A stretch of 5,033 nucleotides of DNA from Dehalococcoidales bacterium (GCA_028706995.1 JAQTVR010000097.1:1-5033), one strand, 5' to 3'. Shown: positions 1 through 5,033, counted from the stretch's first letter. The notes: generated by a model from the sequence alone, not told the origin. Numbers and translations are program-made.

Positions 1-1
1 G

Positions 2-514
2 CCGGGCAGTTTTAACGGACTGCGTGTCGGTGTCAGCACCGCCAAGGGATTAGCTTTCGGCCTGGGTGTGCCGATAGTAGGCATAAGCACGCTCGAGATG
101 ATCGCTTACGCTCATGCTGAAACAGGGATCCCCGTTTGTGCAATCATCAATGCAGGCAAGAGCGAAGTAGCTTCGGTTTTATTTCAACAAAAAAACGGTA
201 AATGGGAAAAGTTAATACCTGAACACATCACTACAATAGAAATACTATGCCAGAAGACCGATACCGCCACGATATTCTGTGGTGAATTAACACAGGCAAC
301 CATTGATGAACTTACTGAAAAACTGGGAAGTAAAGCTATAGTACCTTCTGCTTCCGCCAGGTTGCGCCGCAGCGGCTTCCTTGCCGAACTTGGATTTAAA
401 CAACTCCAAAGCTGCAACTATGATAATCCAGCCAGTCTGCAACCGATTTATCTGAGGAAACCTCCCATAACCCCTCATAAAAATATGGCGCCGCTGTGTG
501 CAGACGAACTTTAA
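2..514 (+). CDS. tsaB: tRNA threonylcarbamoyladenosine biosynthesis protein TsaB (3' part, 5' end outside window)
   Basis: TsaB is a non-catalytic ASKHA-fold protein that pairs with TsaD (and TsaE) in the cytoplasm to transfer threonylcarbamoyl to A37 of ANN-decoding tRNAs. The open frame runs in from the left edge and gives 170 residues. It opens with PGSFNGLRVGVSTAKGLAFG, the family signature usually written GPGSFTGLR, followed by a GxPxxGxSTLE segment. The end contains PIYLRKPPIT, matching the usual TsaB C-terminus. Full proteins are about 220-230 aa, so roughly 55-60 N-terminal residues lie outside. The GTG at 68 is internal, because the signature lies upstream of it in the same frame. 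The only difference from the common motif is Asn for Thr in SFxGLR. Family assignment is firm; whether TsaD or TsaE lies upstream cannot be seen. Confidence 0.93.
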   Translation, partial: PGSFNGLRVGVSTAKGLAFGLGVPIVGISTLEMIAYAHAETGIPVCAIINAGKSEVASVLFQQKNGKWEKLIPEHITTIEILCQKTDTATIFCGELTQATIDELTEKLGSKAIVPSASARLRRSGFLAELGFKQLQSCNYDNPASLQPIYLRKPPITPHKNMAPLCADEL

Positions 515-530
515 CAGATATGAACCATGG

Positions 531-559
531 TTGATAATTAACCACAGAAGTAGAATAAT
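531..559 (+). promoter_or_regulatory. Candidate sigma-70 type promoter for ndk
   Basis: TTGATA at 531-536 (5 of 6 to the -35 consensus) and AATAAT at 554-559 (5 of 6 to the -10 consensus) are separated by exactly 17 bp, in the AT-rich gap after tsaB. Transcription would start near 566, leaving a leader of about 40 nt before ndk. An AT-rich stretch further on (572-586, TATATTTATATA-like) is an alternative -10 but lacks a -35 at proper spacing. Prediction from motifs only. Confidence 0.45.
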
Positions 560-607
560 AAACACACAGAGTATATTTATATATAGAAAGAGATTAGAAG
601 GAAAAAT

Positions 608-1033
608 ATGATAGAAAGATCACTGGTTCTGATTAAGCCCGACGCAATGGAAAGAGGTCTGACCGGCGAAATTATAAACCGCATCGAAGAGGAAGGGCTT
701 ACGCTGGTAGCCATAAAAATGCTGCATATGGATTTGGCTCTTGCCGAACGGCATTATGCTCCGCACAAGGATAAACCCTTTTTCAAAAGCCTGACGAGCT
801 ATATAAGCTCCACTCCGATCTTAGCCGCCATTTTCGAGGGCGAAGGAGCAGTCAATTTAATCCGCAAGATCATGGGCGCCACAGATCCGGCTAAAGCCGC
901 CAAAGGAACCATCAGGGGAGACCTGGGGATAGATATCGAGCACAATTCGGTTCATGGCTCTGATTCGGTAGAAACCGCCAAGCAGGAAATCAACCTGTTC
1001 TTCAAGAAGGAAGAGGTCTTTAATTTACAGTAA
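608..1033 (+). CDS. ndk: Nucleoside diphosphate kinase
   Basis: Ndk moves the gamma-phosphate of ATP to NDPs and dNDPs through a phosphohistidine, balancing cytoplasmic NTP/dNTP pools. The 141-aa product has the usual length. With an offset of two from human NDPK numbering, all classic active-site residues are present: K10 (in IKPDA), Y50, F58, R86, T92, R103 (in IRGD), N113 and the phosphorylated H116 in NSVHGSDS. The start is ATG with a purine-rich Shine-Dalgarno (AGAAGGA) just upstream. One oddity is that the common GRN before the catalytic His reads EHN, so a frequently conserved Arg is His, but this is not one of the core nucleotide-binding residues listed above. The gene follows tsaB after 93 bp with its own promoter candidate and ends 8 bp from the convergent rsfS. 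It is probably monocistronic. Confidence 0.98.
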   Translation: MIERSLVLIKPDAMERGLTGEIINRIEEEGLTLVAIKMLHMDLALAERHYAPHKDKPFFKSLTSYISSTPILAAIFEGEGAVNLIRKIMGATDPAKAAKGTIRGDLGIDIEHNSVHGSDSVETAKQEINLFFKKEEVFNLQ

Positions 1034-1041
1034 ATAGCTGG

Positions 1042-1386
1042 TTATTGAATCCGCACGACAGGACTAGCCTGTTTCCAAAGTTCATCCAGTCTATAATACT
1101 CTCTCTGGCTGAGAGAGAGTATATGGACAATGACGCTGTTATAATCTAAAAGTATCCAGCCTGAGTCAGGAGAACCTTCCTGGTGATGCGGATAAATATT
1201 TTCCTGCTTTAACGAATGTACAATTGCATCGCTCACTGCATCCATCTGGCGAACAGTATCACAACTGCAAAGCACGAAGTAATCGGCAAAATTGCATATT
1301 TGCCTGACATCCAACAGTGCTATATCTATAGCCTGTTTATCGCTGGCTATTTCAACTATTTTATGAGCTAAATCTGTCGTTTCCAG
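1042..1386 (-). CDS. rsfS: Ribosomal silencing factor RsfS, probable CTG start
   Basis: RsfS (Iojap/YbeB, DUF143) binds ribosomal protein uL14 (L14) on the large subunit and blocks subunit joining when nutrients are scarce. Read from the CTG at 1386 the product is 114 aa, the normal family length. Recognisable elements are an N-terminal helix (TDLAHKIVEIASDKQAIDI), ADYFVLCS at 34-41, RQ at 46-47, EG at 70-71, W77, LLDY at 79-82, VHIL at 87-90 and REYYRLDELW at 95-104. No ATG or GTG exists in frame between the upstream stop (1414-1416) and these residues. TTG at 1312-1314 would remove conserved N-terminal residues and has no good Shine-Dalgarno, whereas GGAGG lies 6 nt before the CTG. The gene is convergent with ndk and divergent from cobO. 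The common partner nadD is not adjacent upstream. Family call is firm; the start is inferred. Confidence 0.93.
   Translation of the reverse strand: METTDLAHKIVEIASDKQAIDIALLDVRQICNFADYFVLCSCDTVRQMDAVSDAIVHSLKQENIYPHHQEGSPDSGWILLDYNSVIVHILSLSQREYYRLDELWKQASPVVRIQ
1096..1122. repeat. Perfect 11-bp inverted repeat inside rsfS
   Basis: Arms ATACTCTCTCT (1096-1106) and AGAGAGAGTAT (1112-1122) are exact reverse complements around a 5-nt loop (GGCTG on the plus strand). They cover rsfS codons 89-97 (ILSLSQREY). No T-run follows on either strand, so it is not a standard intrinsic terminator. It lies 63 nt beyond the ndk stop, so it would form in ndk read-through transcripts as well as in rsfS mRNA. 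It may act as a 3' stabilising or pausing structure, or may be a by-product of CT/AG-rich codons. Confidence 0.7.
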
Positions 1387-1392
1387 AAAAGT

Positions 1393-1397
1393 CCTCC
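1393..1397 (-). promoter_or_regulatory. Shine-Dalgarno deciding the rsfS start
   Basis: On the minus strand GGAGG lies 6 nt upstream of the CTG at 1384-1386, an optimal distance. No ATG, GTG or TTG is in frame at that distance, so this site is the main reason for choosing CTG as the initiation codon. Confidence 0.75.
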
Positions 1398-1421
1398 GAG
1401 AATAAAATCCATATTATAACT

Positions 1422-1430
1422 ATTATAGCA
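1422..1430 (-). promoter_or_regulatory. Extended -10 promoter element for rsfS
   Basis: The minus strand reads TGCTATAAT, a perfect extended -10 (TGnTATAAT). Transcription would begin near 1415, giving a leader of about 30 nt that contains the GGAGG site. No good -35 hexamer is seen 16-18 bp upstream, as is tolerated for extended -10 promoters. Two further TATAAT hexamers on the same strand occur at 1413-1418 and 1440-1445. Confidence 0.5.
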
Positions 1431-1518
1431 TACCCGCTTATTATATAAGGATTAATAAAAGCCGTGTGATTTCACTTGCGGTTAAAAAACGACATACCAT
1501 TTCAGTATATTTTGTCTC

Positions 1519-1557
1519 TTGACACGCCTCGATACCGGTTGATAAACTGTTTATAAT
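1519..1557 (+). promoter_or_regulatory. Overlapping promoter candidates for cobO
   Basis: Two overlapping arrangements are visible. The first is a perfect TTGACA at 1519-1524 with TAAACT at 1543-1548 (spacer 18). The second is TCGATA at 1529-1534 with a perfect TATAAT at 1552-1557 (spacer 17). They predict transcription starts near 1555 and 1564. Both place the ATG at 1568 at or nearly at the transcript end and support initiation at the ATG at 1601. No cobalamin riboswitch (no recognisable B12 box) is seen between here and the gene. Confidence 0.45.
1542..1554. promoter_or_regulatory. 13-bp palindrome over the cobO -10 region, possible operator
   Basis: ATAAAC-T-GTTTAT is a perfect odd palindrome (6-bp half-sites, 1-bp centre). 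It overlaps both -10 candidates for the rightward promoter, where a bound repressor would block polymerase. No regulator is identifiable, and AT-rich palindromes of this size do occur by chance. Confidence 0.3.
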
Positions 1558-1591
1558 ATGTGGGCTTATGCCATCTGCCACTTTTTTCGAC

Positions 1592-1596
1592 AGGAG
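1592..1596 (+). promoter_or_regulatory. Shine-Dalgarno deciding the cobO start
   Basis: AGGAG ends 4 nt before the ATG at 1601. The upstream in-frame ATG at 1568 has no Shine-Dalgarno and would sit within a few bases of the predicted transcript start, so the shorter protein is preferred. Confidence 0.65.
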
Positions 1597-1600
1597 TAAA

Positions 1601-2140
1601 ATGTCGCCACAGCAACTGGAACGGGGTTTGGTCTCTATCTTTACCGGTGATGGTAAAGGCAAAACGTCTGCCGCTATCGGTATCGCTGTCAGGGCTGCCG
1701 GACATGGATTAAGAGTGTTTATCGCCTTTTTTATGAAGAGTAACAACTATATTCATGGCGAAAAGATTGCCTTTTCATCTTTTCCTAATGTCACGATAAA
1801 GAATTTCGGCGGAGATGGCTGGGTAGATAAAAATAATATTCAGCCGGAGGATAGAGAATACGCGAAATTGGGACTGATCACAGTAAGAGATGAAATGCTA
1901 AGCGGTAAATATGATATTATAATAGCAGACGAGATAAATATAGCCGCCGATTTCGGGCTTATCGAGGTGGCCGAAATATTGAAGCTCATCGATGAGAAAC
2001 CGGTTAATGTAGAACTTATTCTTACCGGCCGCTATGCCAATACACGGCTTATCCAGGCAGCGGATATGGTTACCGAGATGTTAATGATAAAGCACCCTTA
2101 TAACAGTGGCATACAGGCGCGCAAAGGGATTGATTATTAA
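1601..2140 (+). CDS. cobO: Corrinoid (cob(I)yrinic acid a,c-diamide) adenosyltransferase, CobO/BtuR family
   Basis: This cytoplasmic enzyme family adenosylates the Co(I) form of corrinoids with ATP to make adenosylcobamides, in synthesis and salvage. From the ATG at 1601 the product is 179 aa. It shows the P-loop GDGKGKTS (16-23), a Walker-B-like strand with ADEIN (109-113), LTGR (141-144), ADMVTEM (154-160) and KHPY (164-167) followed by ARKGIDY at the C-terminus, all typical of CobA/CobO/BtuR. The ATG at 1568 would add 11 unconserved residues; the AGGAG site and promoter positions favour 1601. The gene diverges from rsfS and lies 37 nt before fbp on the same strand. No other cobalamin gene is in the window, so synthesis versus salvage cannot be decided. 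The symbol cobO is used by family; btuR or cobA are equivalents. Confidence 0.92.
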   Translation: MSPQQLERGLVSIFTGDGKGKTSAAIGIAVRAAGHGLRVFIAFFMKSNNYIHGEKIAFSSFPNVTIKNFGGDGWVDKNNIQPEDREYAKLGLITVRDEMLSGKYDIIIADEINIAADFGLIEVAEILKLIDEKPVNVELILTGRYANTRLIQAADMVTEMLMIKHPYNSGIQARKGIDY

Positions 2141-2167
2141 ATAATATACAATTTTTAATTGATTTTT

Positions 2168-2173
2168 GGAGGA
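2168..2173 (+). promoter_or_regulatory. Shine-Dalgarno of fbp
   Basis: GGAGGA lies 4 nt before the ATG at 2178. The in-frame TTG at 2166 overlaps this site and so cannot be the start served by it, which fixes the protein at MKVTLSVIKADIG, as in the rest of the family. Confidence 0.85.
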
Positions 2174-2177
2174 AATA

Positions 2178-3278
2178 ATGAAGGTAACATTAAGTGTAAT
2201 TAAGGCGGATATCGGTGGCTTCGTAGGTCATTCCGACTCACATCCGGCAATACTCGAATCGGCAAAGGAGAGCCTGGAAAAGTCAAAGGCAGATGGATTA
2301 TTAATTGATTACTATGTAACAAAGTGCGGAGACGATCTGCAGCTTATAATGACCCATAACATGGGAATTAATAATGAAAAGATCCATCAGATGGCATGGA
2401 ATACCTTTACCACAGGCACTGACGTAGCCAGGAAACTGAAACTCTACGGCGCCGGGCAGGACCTGTTAGCCGATGCCTTCTCAGGTAATGTCAAGGGTAT
2501 GGGCCCCGGTGTCGCCGAGATGGGGATTAATGAACGCACCTCGGAACCGGTGATCATTTTCATGGCTGATAAGACATCGTCCGGTGCCTGGAATATGCCA
2601 TTATATAAGATGTTCGCCGATCCGTTTAATACTATCGGGCTTGTTATTGCCCCAAATATGCACAAGGGCTTCTCTTTTGAGGTCCACGATGTCAAAGAGC
2701 ACAAGAAAATAATCTTTAACACCCCCGAAGAGATCTATGATGTCCTCGTTTTTATCGGCGCCCCTTCCCGCTATGCTGTAAAAGCTGTTTACAGCAGGGA
2801 TACCGGCGAGATAGCCGCCGTATCCTCGACTCAAAAACTCTCATATATTGCGGGACGTTACGTCGGCAAAGACGACCCGGTCTGTATCGTTCGCGCTCAG
2901 GGGTCTTTCCCTGCTGTGGGAGAAGTACTGGAACCTTTCACCCTTCCTGCCCTGGTAGAGGGATGGATGCGCGGCTCGCATAACGGACCTCTTATGCCCG
3001 TATCGGTTGCCAACAGCACACCTACCCGCTTCGATGGGCCTCCCAGGGTAACGTCTCTAGGATTCCAACTTGCAGAAGGCAAGCTTATCGGTCCGCGCGA
3101 TATGTTTGACGATATCTCCTTCGATGATGCCCGCAAGCAGGCAAACCGGGCTGCAGAATACCTGCGCCGCCATGGGCCTTTCGAACCCCATCGCCTCCCG
3201 CTGGATGAGATGGAATATACCACCATGCCTCAGGTAATGGATAAGTTGAAGGACAAGTTCTCGATACTAGAGGACTAG
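2178..3278 (+). CDS. fbp: Bifunctional fructose-1,6-bisphosphate aldolase/phosphatase (archaeal-type class V FBPase)
   Basis: This enzyme condenses dihydroxyacetone phosphate with glyceraldehyde-3-phosphate and then hydrolyses the bisphosphate to fructose-6-phosphate, making gluconeogenesis one-way. The 366-aa product begins MKVTLSVIKADIGG and keeps the family signatures: D11 and H18, GDDLQLIMTH with D52/D53, YGAGQDLL with Y90 and Q94, FSGNVKGMGPGVAEM, FMADKT with D131/K132, YKMFADPFNT, GRYVGKDD with Y228, the Schiff-base Lys K231 and D232/D233, GWMRGSHNGPLMPVS, TRFDGPPR, RRHGPFEPHRL and EMEYTT with Y347. The aldolase lysine and metal-binding acidic residues are all present, so both activities are expected. 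It lacks the longer C-terminal tail of crenarchaeal members. It follows cobO by 37 nt and precedes rdgB by 3 nt. The family is known from Archaea and early-branching or anaerobic/thermophilic bacterial lineages; identification is very secure. Confidence 0.98.
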   Translation: MKVTLSVIKADIGGFVGHSDSHPAILESAKESLEKSKADGLLIDYYVTKCGDDLQLIMTHNMGINNEKIHQMAWNTFTTGTDVARKLKLYGAGQDLLADAFSGNVKGMGPGVAEMGINERTSEPVIIFMADKTSSGAWNMPLYKMFADPFNTIGLVIAPNMHKGFSFEVHDVKEHKKIIFNTPEEIYDVLVFIGAPSRYAVKAVYSRDTGEIAAVSSTQKLSYIAGRYVGKDDPVCIVRAQGSFPAVGEVLEPFTLPALVEGWMRGSHNGPLMPVSVANSTPTRFDGPPRVTSLGFQLAEGKLIGPRDMFDDISFDDARKQANRAAEYLRRHGPFEPHRLPLDEMEYTTMPQVMDKLKDKFSILED

Positions 3279-3281
3279 CTA

Positions 3282-3896
3282 ATGTCCAGGCTGCTGATAG
3301 CTACCAATAACCGGGGCAAGCTGATTGAATTACGCAATATTTTTCAAGGCTTGCCCTGCGAAATTGTTTCCCCTGCCGATATAGGAATCGATTTAGAGGT
3401 GGAGGAAACCGGCTCTATATTTGAAGAAAACGCCATATTAAAATCGGTGGCATTTGCCCGGAAGAGCGGATTGCTGGCACTAGCCGATGATTCAGGACTT
3501 GAAGTCAAGGCACTGGGAGGAAAACCCGGCGTGTTATCCGCCCGCTATGCCGGCACTGATGCCACCGATACGGATAGAGTTAAGTTCCTTCTCTCCCAGA
3601 TGTTAGATGTACCCCTGGAAAAGAGACAGGCAAGATTTCGCAGCGTTATCGCCATAACCGACCCCAACGACTGGCATACCGAATTATGCTCCGGGGAATG
3701 CCCCGGTATAATAACCTTCGAACCCAGGGGTTTAAACGGTTTCGGGTATGACCCTATTTTTTACCTGCCGCAACTTTCAAAGACTATGGCGGAACTCTCC
3801 CGGGAAGTAAAGAATAGTATAAGCCACCGGGGGCAGGCGGCCAGAAATGCCATACCGATACTAAAGAATCTGCTAAATATTCATAAATTCACTTAA
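3282..3896 (+). CDS. rdgB: dITP/XTP pyrophosphatase (non-canonical purine NTP pyrophosphatase, RdgB/HAM1)
   Basis: RdgB/HAM1 enzymes hydrolyse ITP, dITP and XTP to monophosphates plus pyrophosphate, keeping deaminated purines out of DNA and RNA. The 204-aa product has the usual length and motifs: TNNRGK at 8-13, the EETGSIFEENA segment at 41-51, ALADDSGLEV with D69/D70 at the active site, GGKPGVLSARYAG at 79-91, GFGYDPIF at 153-160 and SHRGQA at 181-186. The ATG lies 3 nt after the fbp stop, with an AGAGGA Shine-Dalgarno inside the end of fbp, so translation of the two is probably coupled. Downstream, dnaN follows after 66 nt. No key residue is missing. Confidence 0.97.
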   Translation: MSRLLIATNNRGKLIELRNIFQGLPCEIVSPADIGIDLEVEETGSIFEENAILKSVAFARKSGLLALADDSGLEVKALGGKPGVLSARYAGTDATDTDRVKFLLSQMLDVPLEKRQARFRSVIAITDPNDWHTELCSGECPGIITFEPRGLNGFGYDPIFYLPQLSKTMAELSREVKNSISHRGQAARNAIPILKNLLNIHKFT

Positions 3897-3903
3897 AAAT
3901 TAC

Positions 3904-3933
3904 TTGTTAAACTCCTCTTTTTTGTTATATACT
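3904..3933 (+). promoter_or_regulatory. Candidate promoter for dnaN
   Basis: TTGTTA at 3904-3909 and TATACT at 3928-3933 are separated by 18 bp in the 66-bp gap after rdgB. Transcription would start near 3940, about 23 nt before the dnaN ATG. No terminator hairpin precedes it; the nearby T-run (about 3918-3923) has no stem, so read-through from rdgB is also possible. Confidence 0.45.
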
Positions 3934-3962
3934 ACACCACTAGAGAATATCGGGGGTACAAT

Positions 3963-5033
3963 ATGAAATTATCTTGTCTACAGGAAAACCTTAACCGCGG
4001 ATTGATAAGTGTCGGCAGAGCCGCTGCTACCAGAACTACCCTTCCCATCACCAATAATGTCCTTTTAGCCACTGACGAGGGTCGCTTAAAACTGGTGGCT
4101 ACCAATCTTGAGATGGCTATCACCTGCTGGGTCGGAGCCAAGATAGAAGATGAGGGAGCGATCACCGTTCCTTCAAAATTACTGAACGAGTTCGTAGCTA
4201 CGCTCCCCAGCGATAAGATTAATATAAGTCTTTCTCCGCGTACTAAGACATTGCAATTGAAGTGCGCACGTTTCGAAGCCCGAATTAGCGGTGTAGATGC
4301 TAAGGACTTCCCGCCTATTCCCGGCGTTGAGGAAGGCATTTACACCACCGTTGAAGCCGAAGCCCTGCGCAAAGGTATAGAAAAGGTAGTTTTCGCTGCC
4401 GCCGCCGATGAATCCCGCCCGGTGCTCACCGGTATAAATGCCGAATTCGAAGGGGATACTCTGACACTGGCTGCCGCCGATGGTTTCAGACTGGCTGTTT
4501 ACAGACTGCCGCTGGCAACCCCGATTGCCAAGAAGACGACGGCTATAATTCCGTCAAGAACTATGGCGGAACTCAACCGCATGGCAATCGATCAGGAAGA
4601 CCCCATCGAGATAAAGTTAAACACCACTAAGGGACAGATTATGTTCAAGCTGAAGGATATCGAACTGGTATCCCAATTGGTACAAGGAGCCTTCCCCCAG
4701 TATTCACAGCTTATCCCTCAGAACTACACCACGCGTGCTGTAGTCGATATTACACAGTTTTTAAGAGCCGCCAAGACGGCGAGTATCTTTGCCCGCGACG
4801 GCAGCAATATCATCCGCCTGATGATCACTCCCGGAGTTAAGGAAGCCCCCGGAAAGCTCACTGTTTCGGCGCGTTCAGAGGAAATCGGCGATGATATCGG
4901 CGAAATCGATGCGCTGGTCCAGGGTGAAGAAGCCAAGATTGCCTTTAACAGCAAGTACTTGGCGGATATACTTAATGCCCTGCATGAATCACAGGTAGCA
5001 CTGGAAATAACCAGCCCCTCCAGCCCGGGCGTC
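3963..5033 (+). CDS. dnaN: DNA polymerase III beta subunit, sliding clamp (3' end outside window)
   Basis: DnaN forms the ring-shaped homodimer that tethers replicative and repair polymerases to DNA. The frame stays open from the ATG at 3963 to the right edge, giving 357 residues; family members are about 370-380 aa, so some 15-20 C-terminal residues are missing from view. Three clamp domains are expected at about 1-122, 130-250 and 252-end. Characteristic segments are the N-terminal MKLSCLQENL, LPITNNVLL at 27-35, the IPSKLL-type VPSKLL at 69-74, RPVLTGI at 152-158, AADGFRLAVYR at 171-181, QGAFPQYSQLIP at 241-252 and FNSKYLADIL at 328-337. The Shine-Dalgarno GGGGGT (3952-3957) is only fair. 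The gene upstream is rdgB rather than dnaA, unlike the common dnaA-dnaN arrangement. An ordinary chromosomal housekeeping copy is most likely. Confidence 0.97.
   Translation, partial: MKLSCLQENLNRGLISVGRAAATRTTLPITNNVLLATDEGRLKLVATNLEMAITCWVGAKIEDEGAITVPSKLLNEFVATLPSDKINISLSPRTKTLQLKCARFEARISGVDAKDFPPIPGVEEGIYTTVEAEALRKGIEKVVFAAAADESRPVLTGINAEFEGDTLTLAAADGFRLAVYRLPLATPIAKKTTAIIPSRTMAELNRMAIDQEDPIEIKLNTTKGQIMFKLKDIELVSQLVQGAFPQYSQLIPQNYTTRAVVDITQFLRAAKTASIFARDGSNIIRLMITPGVKEAPGKLTVSARSEEIGDDIGEIDALVQGEEAKIAFNSKYLADILNALHESQVALEITSPSSPGV

Noticed and set aside
523..544. AACCATGGTT palindrome and a 5-bp stem (TGGTT/AACCA) just after tsaB, as a terminator
   Set aside because: The stem is short and AT-rich, with a 7-nt loop and no T-run, and it overlaps the ndk -35 candidate.
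1441..1600. Cobalamin riboswitch upstream of cobO
   Set aside because: No B12 box or matching core was recognised, and the predicted leader of about 40 nt is too short for one.
1441..1746. Minus-strand frame opposite the start of cobO
   Set aside because: The sequence shows no recognisable family and overlaps the divergent promoter region and the conserved P-loop of cobO.
2141..2177. Possible internal promoter between cobO and fbp (TTGATT, TACAAT)
   Set aside because: The hexamers are only 11 bp apart and no -35 is found at proper spacing; the AT-rich gap alone explains the matches.
2897..3226. Open minus-strand frame opposite fbp, and similar antisense frames opposite tsaB and dnaN
   Set aside because: Shadow frames: no recognisable domain and no Shine-Dalgarno, and each lies fully opposite a strongly conserved gene.
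3911..3925. T-run after rdgB as an intrinsic terminator
   Set aside because: No GC-rich inverted repeat precedes the Ts; the stretch fits better as spacer of the dnaN promoter.
4699..4708. DnaA-box-like TATTCACAG inside dnaN
   Set aside because: A single imperfect match within coding sequence, with no cluster or AT-rich unwinding region, so not evidence of an origin.

Overview
This window looks like ordinary bacterial chromosome of moderate G+C, with six protein-coding genes and no RNA genes, mobile elements or CRISPR arrays that I can see. The best guess at origin is Chloroflexota, class Dehalococcoidia or a relative. This is inference: the window combines an archaeal-type (class V) fructose-bisphosphate aldolase/phosphatase, a corrinoid adenosyltransferase and a dnaN that is not preceded by dnaA, in an anaerobe-like housekeeping setting. 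A marker-gene tree would be needed to confirm it.

Layout from left to right. The 3' part of tsaB (tRNA t6A synthesis) runs off the left edge and ends at 514. After a 93-bp AT-rich gap with a good promoter candidate comes ndk (608-1033). Eight bases past the ndk stop is the stop of the convergent gene rsfS on the minus strand. Its true start appears to be a CTG codon at 1384-1386 behind a strong Shine-Dalgarno, not the TTG at 1312-1314. A perfect 11-bp inverted repeat lies inside the 3' part of rsfS.

A divergent intergenic region (about 1387-1600) carries leftward -10 elements for rsfS and overlapping rightward promoter candidates with a 13-bp palindrome for the next gene. Then come cobO/btuR (1601-2140), fbp (2178-3278), rdgB/HAM1 (3282-3896) and dnaN (3963 to beyond the right edge), all on the plus strand. 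The fbp-rdgB junction is only 3 nt, so those two are very probably cotranscribed. cobO-fbp (37 nt) may be part of the same unit. dnaN has its own promoter candidate.

Functionally this is core metabolism and information processing: tRNA modification (TsaB), NTP/dNTP supply (Ndk), ribosome silencing (RsfS), adenosylcobamide formation (CobO), gluconeogenesis (Fbp), removal of deaminated purine nucleotides (RdgB) and the replication clamp (DnaN). Ndk, RdgB and DnaN share a nucleotide-pool/replication theme, but nothing indicates a dedicated new system. The points most worth checking are the CTG start and hairpin in rsfS, the likely start of cobO and its promoter palindrome, and the bifunctional Fbp.
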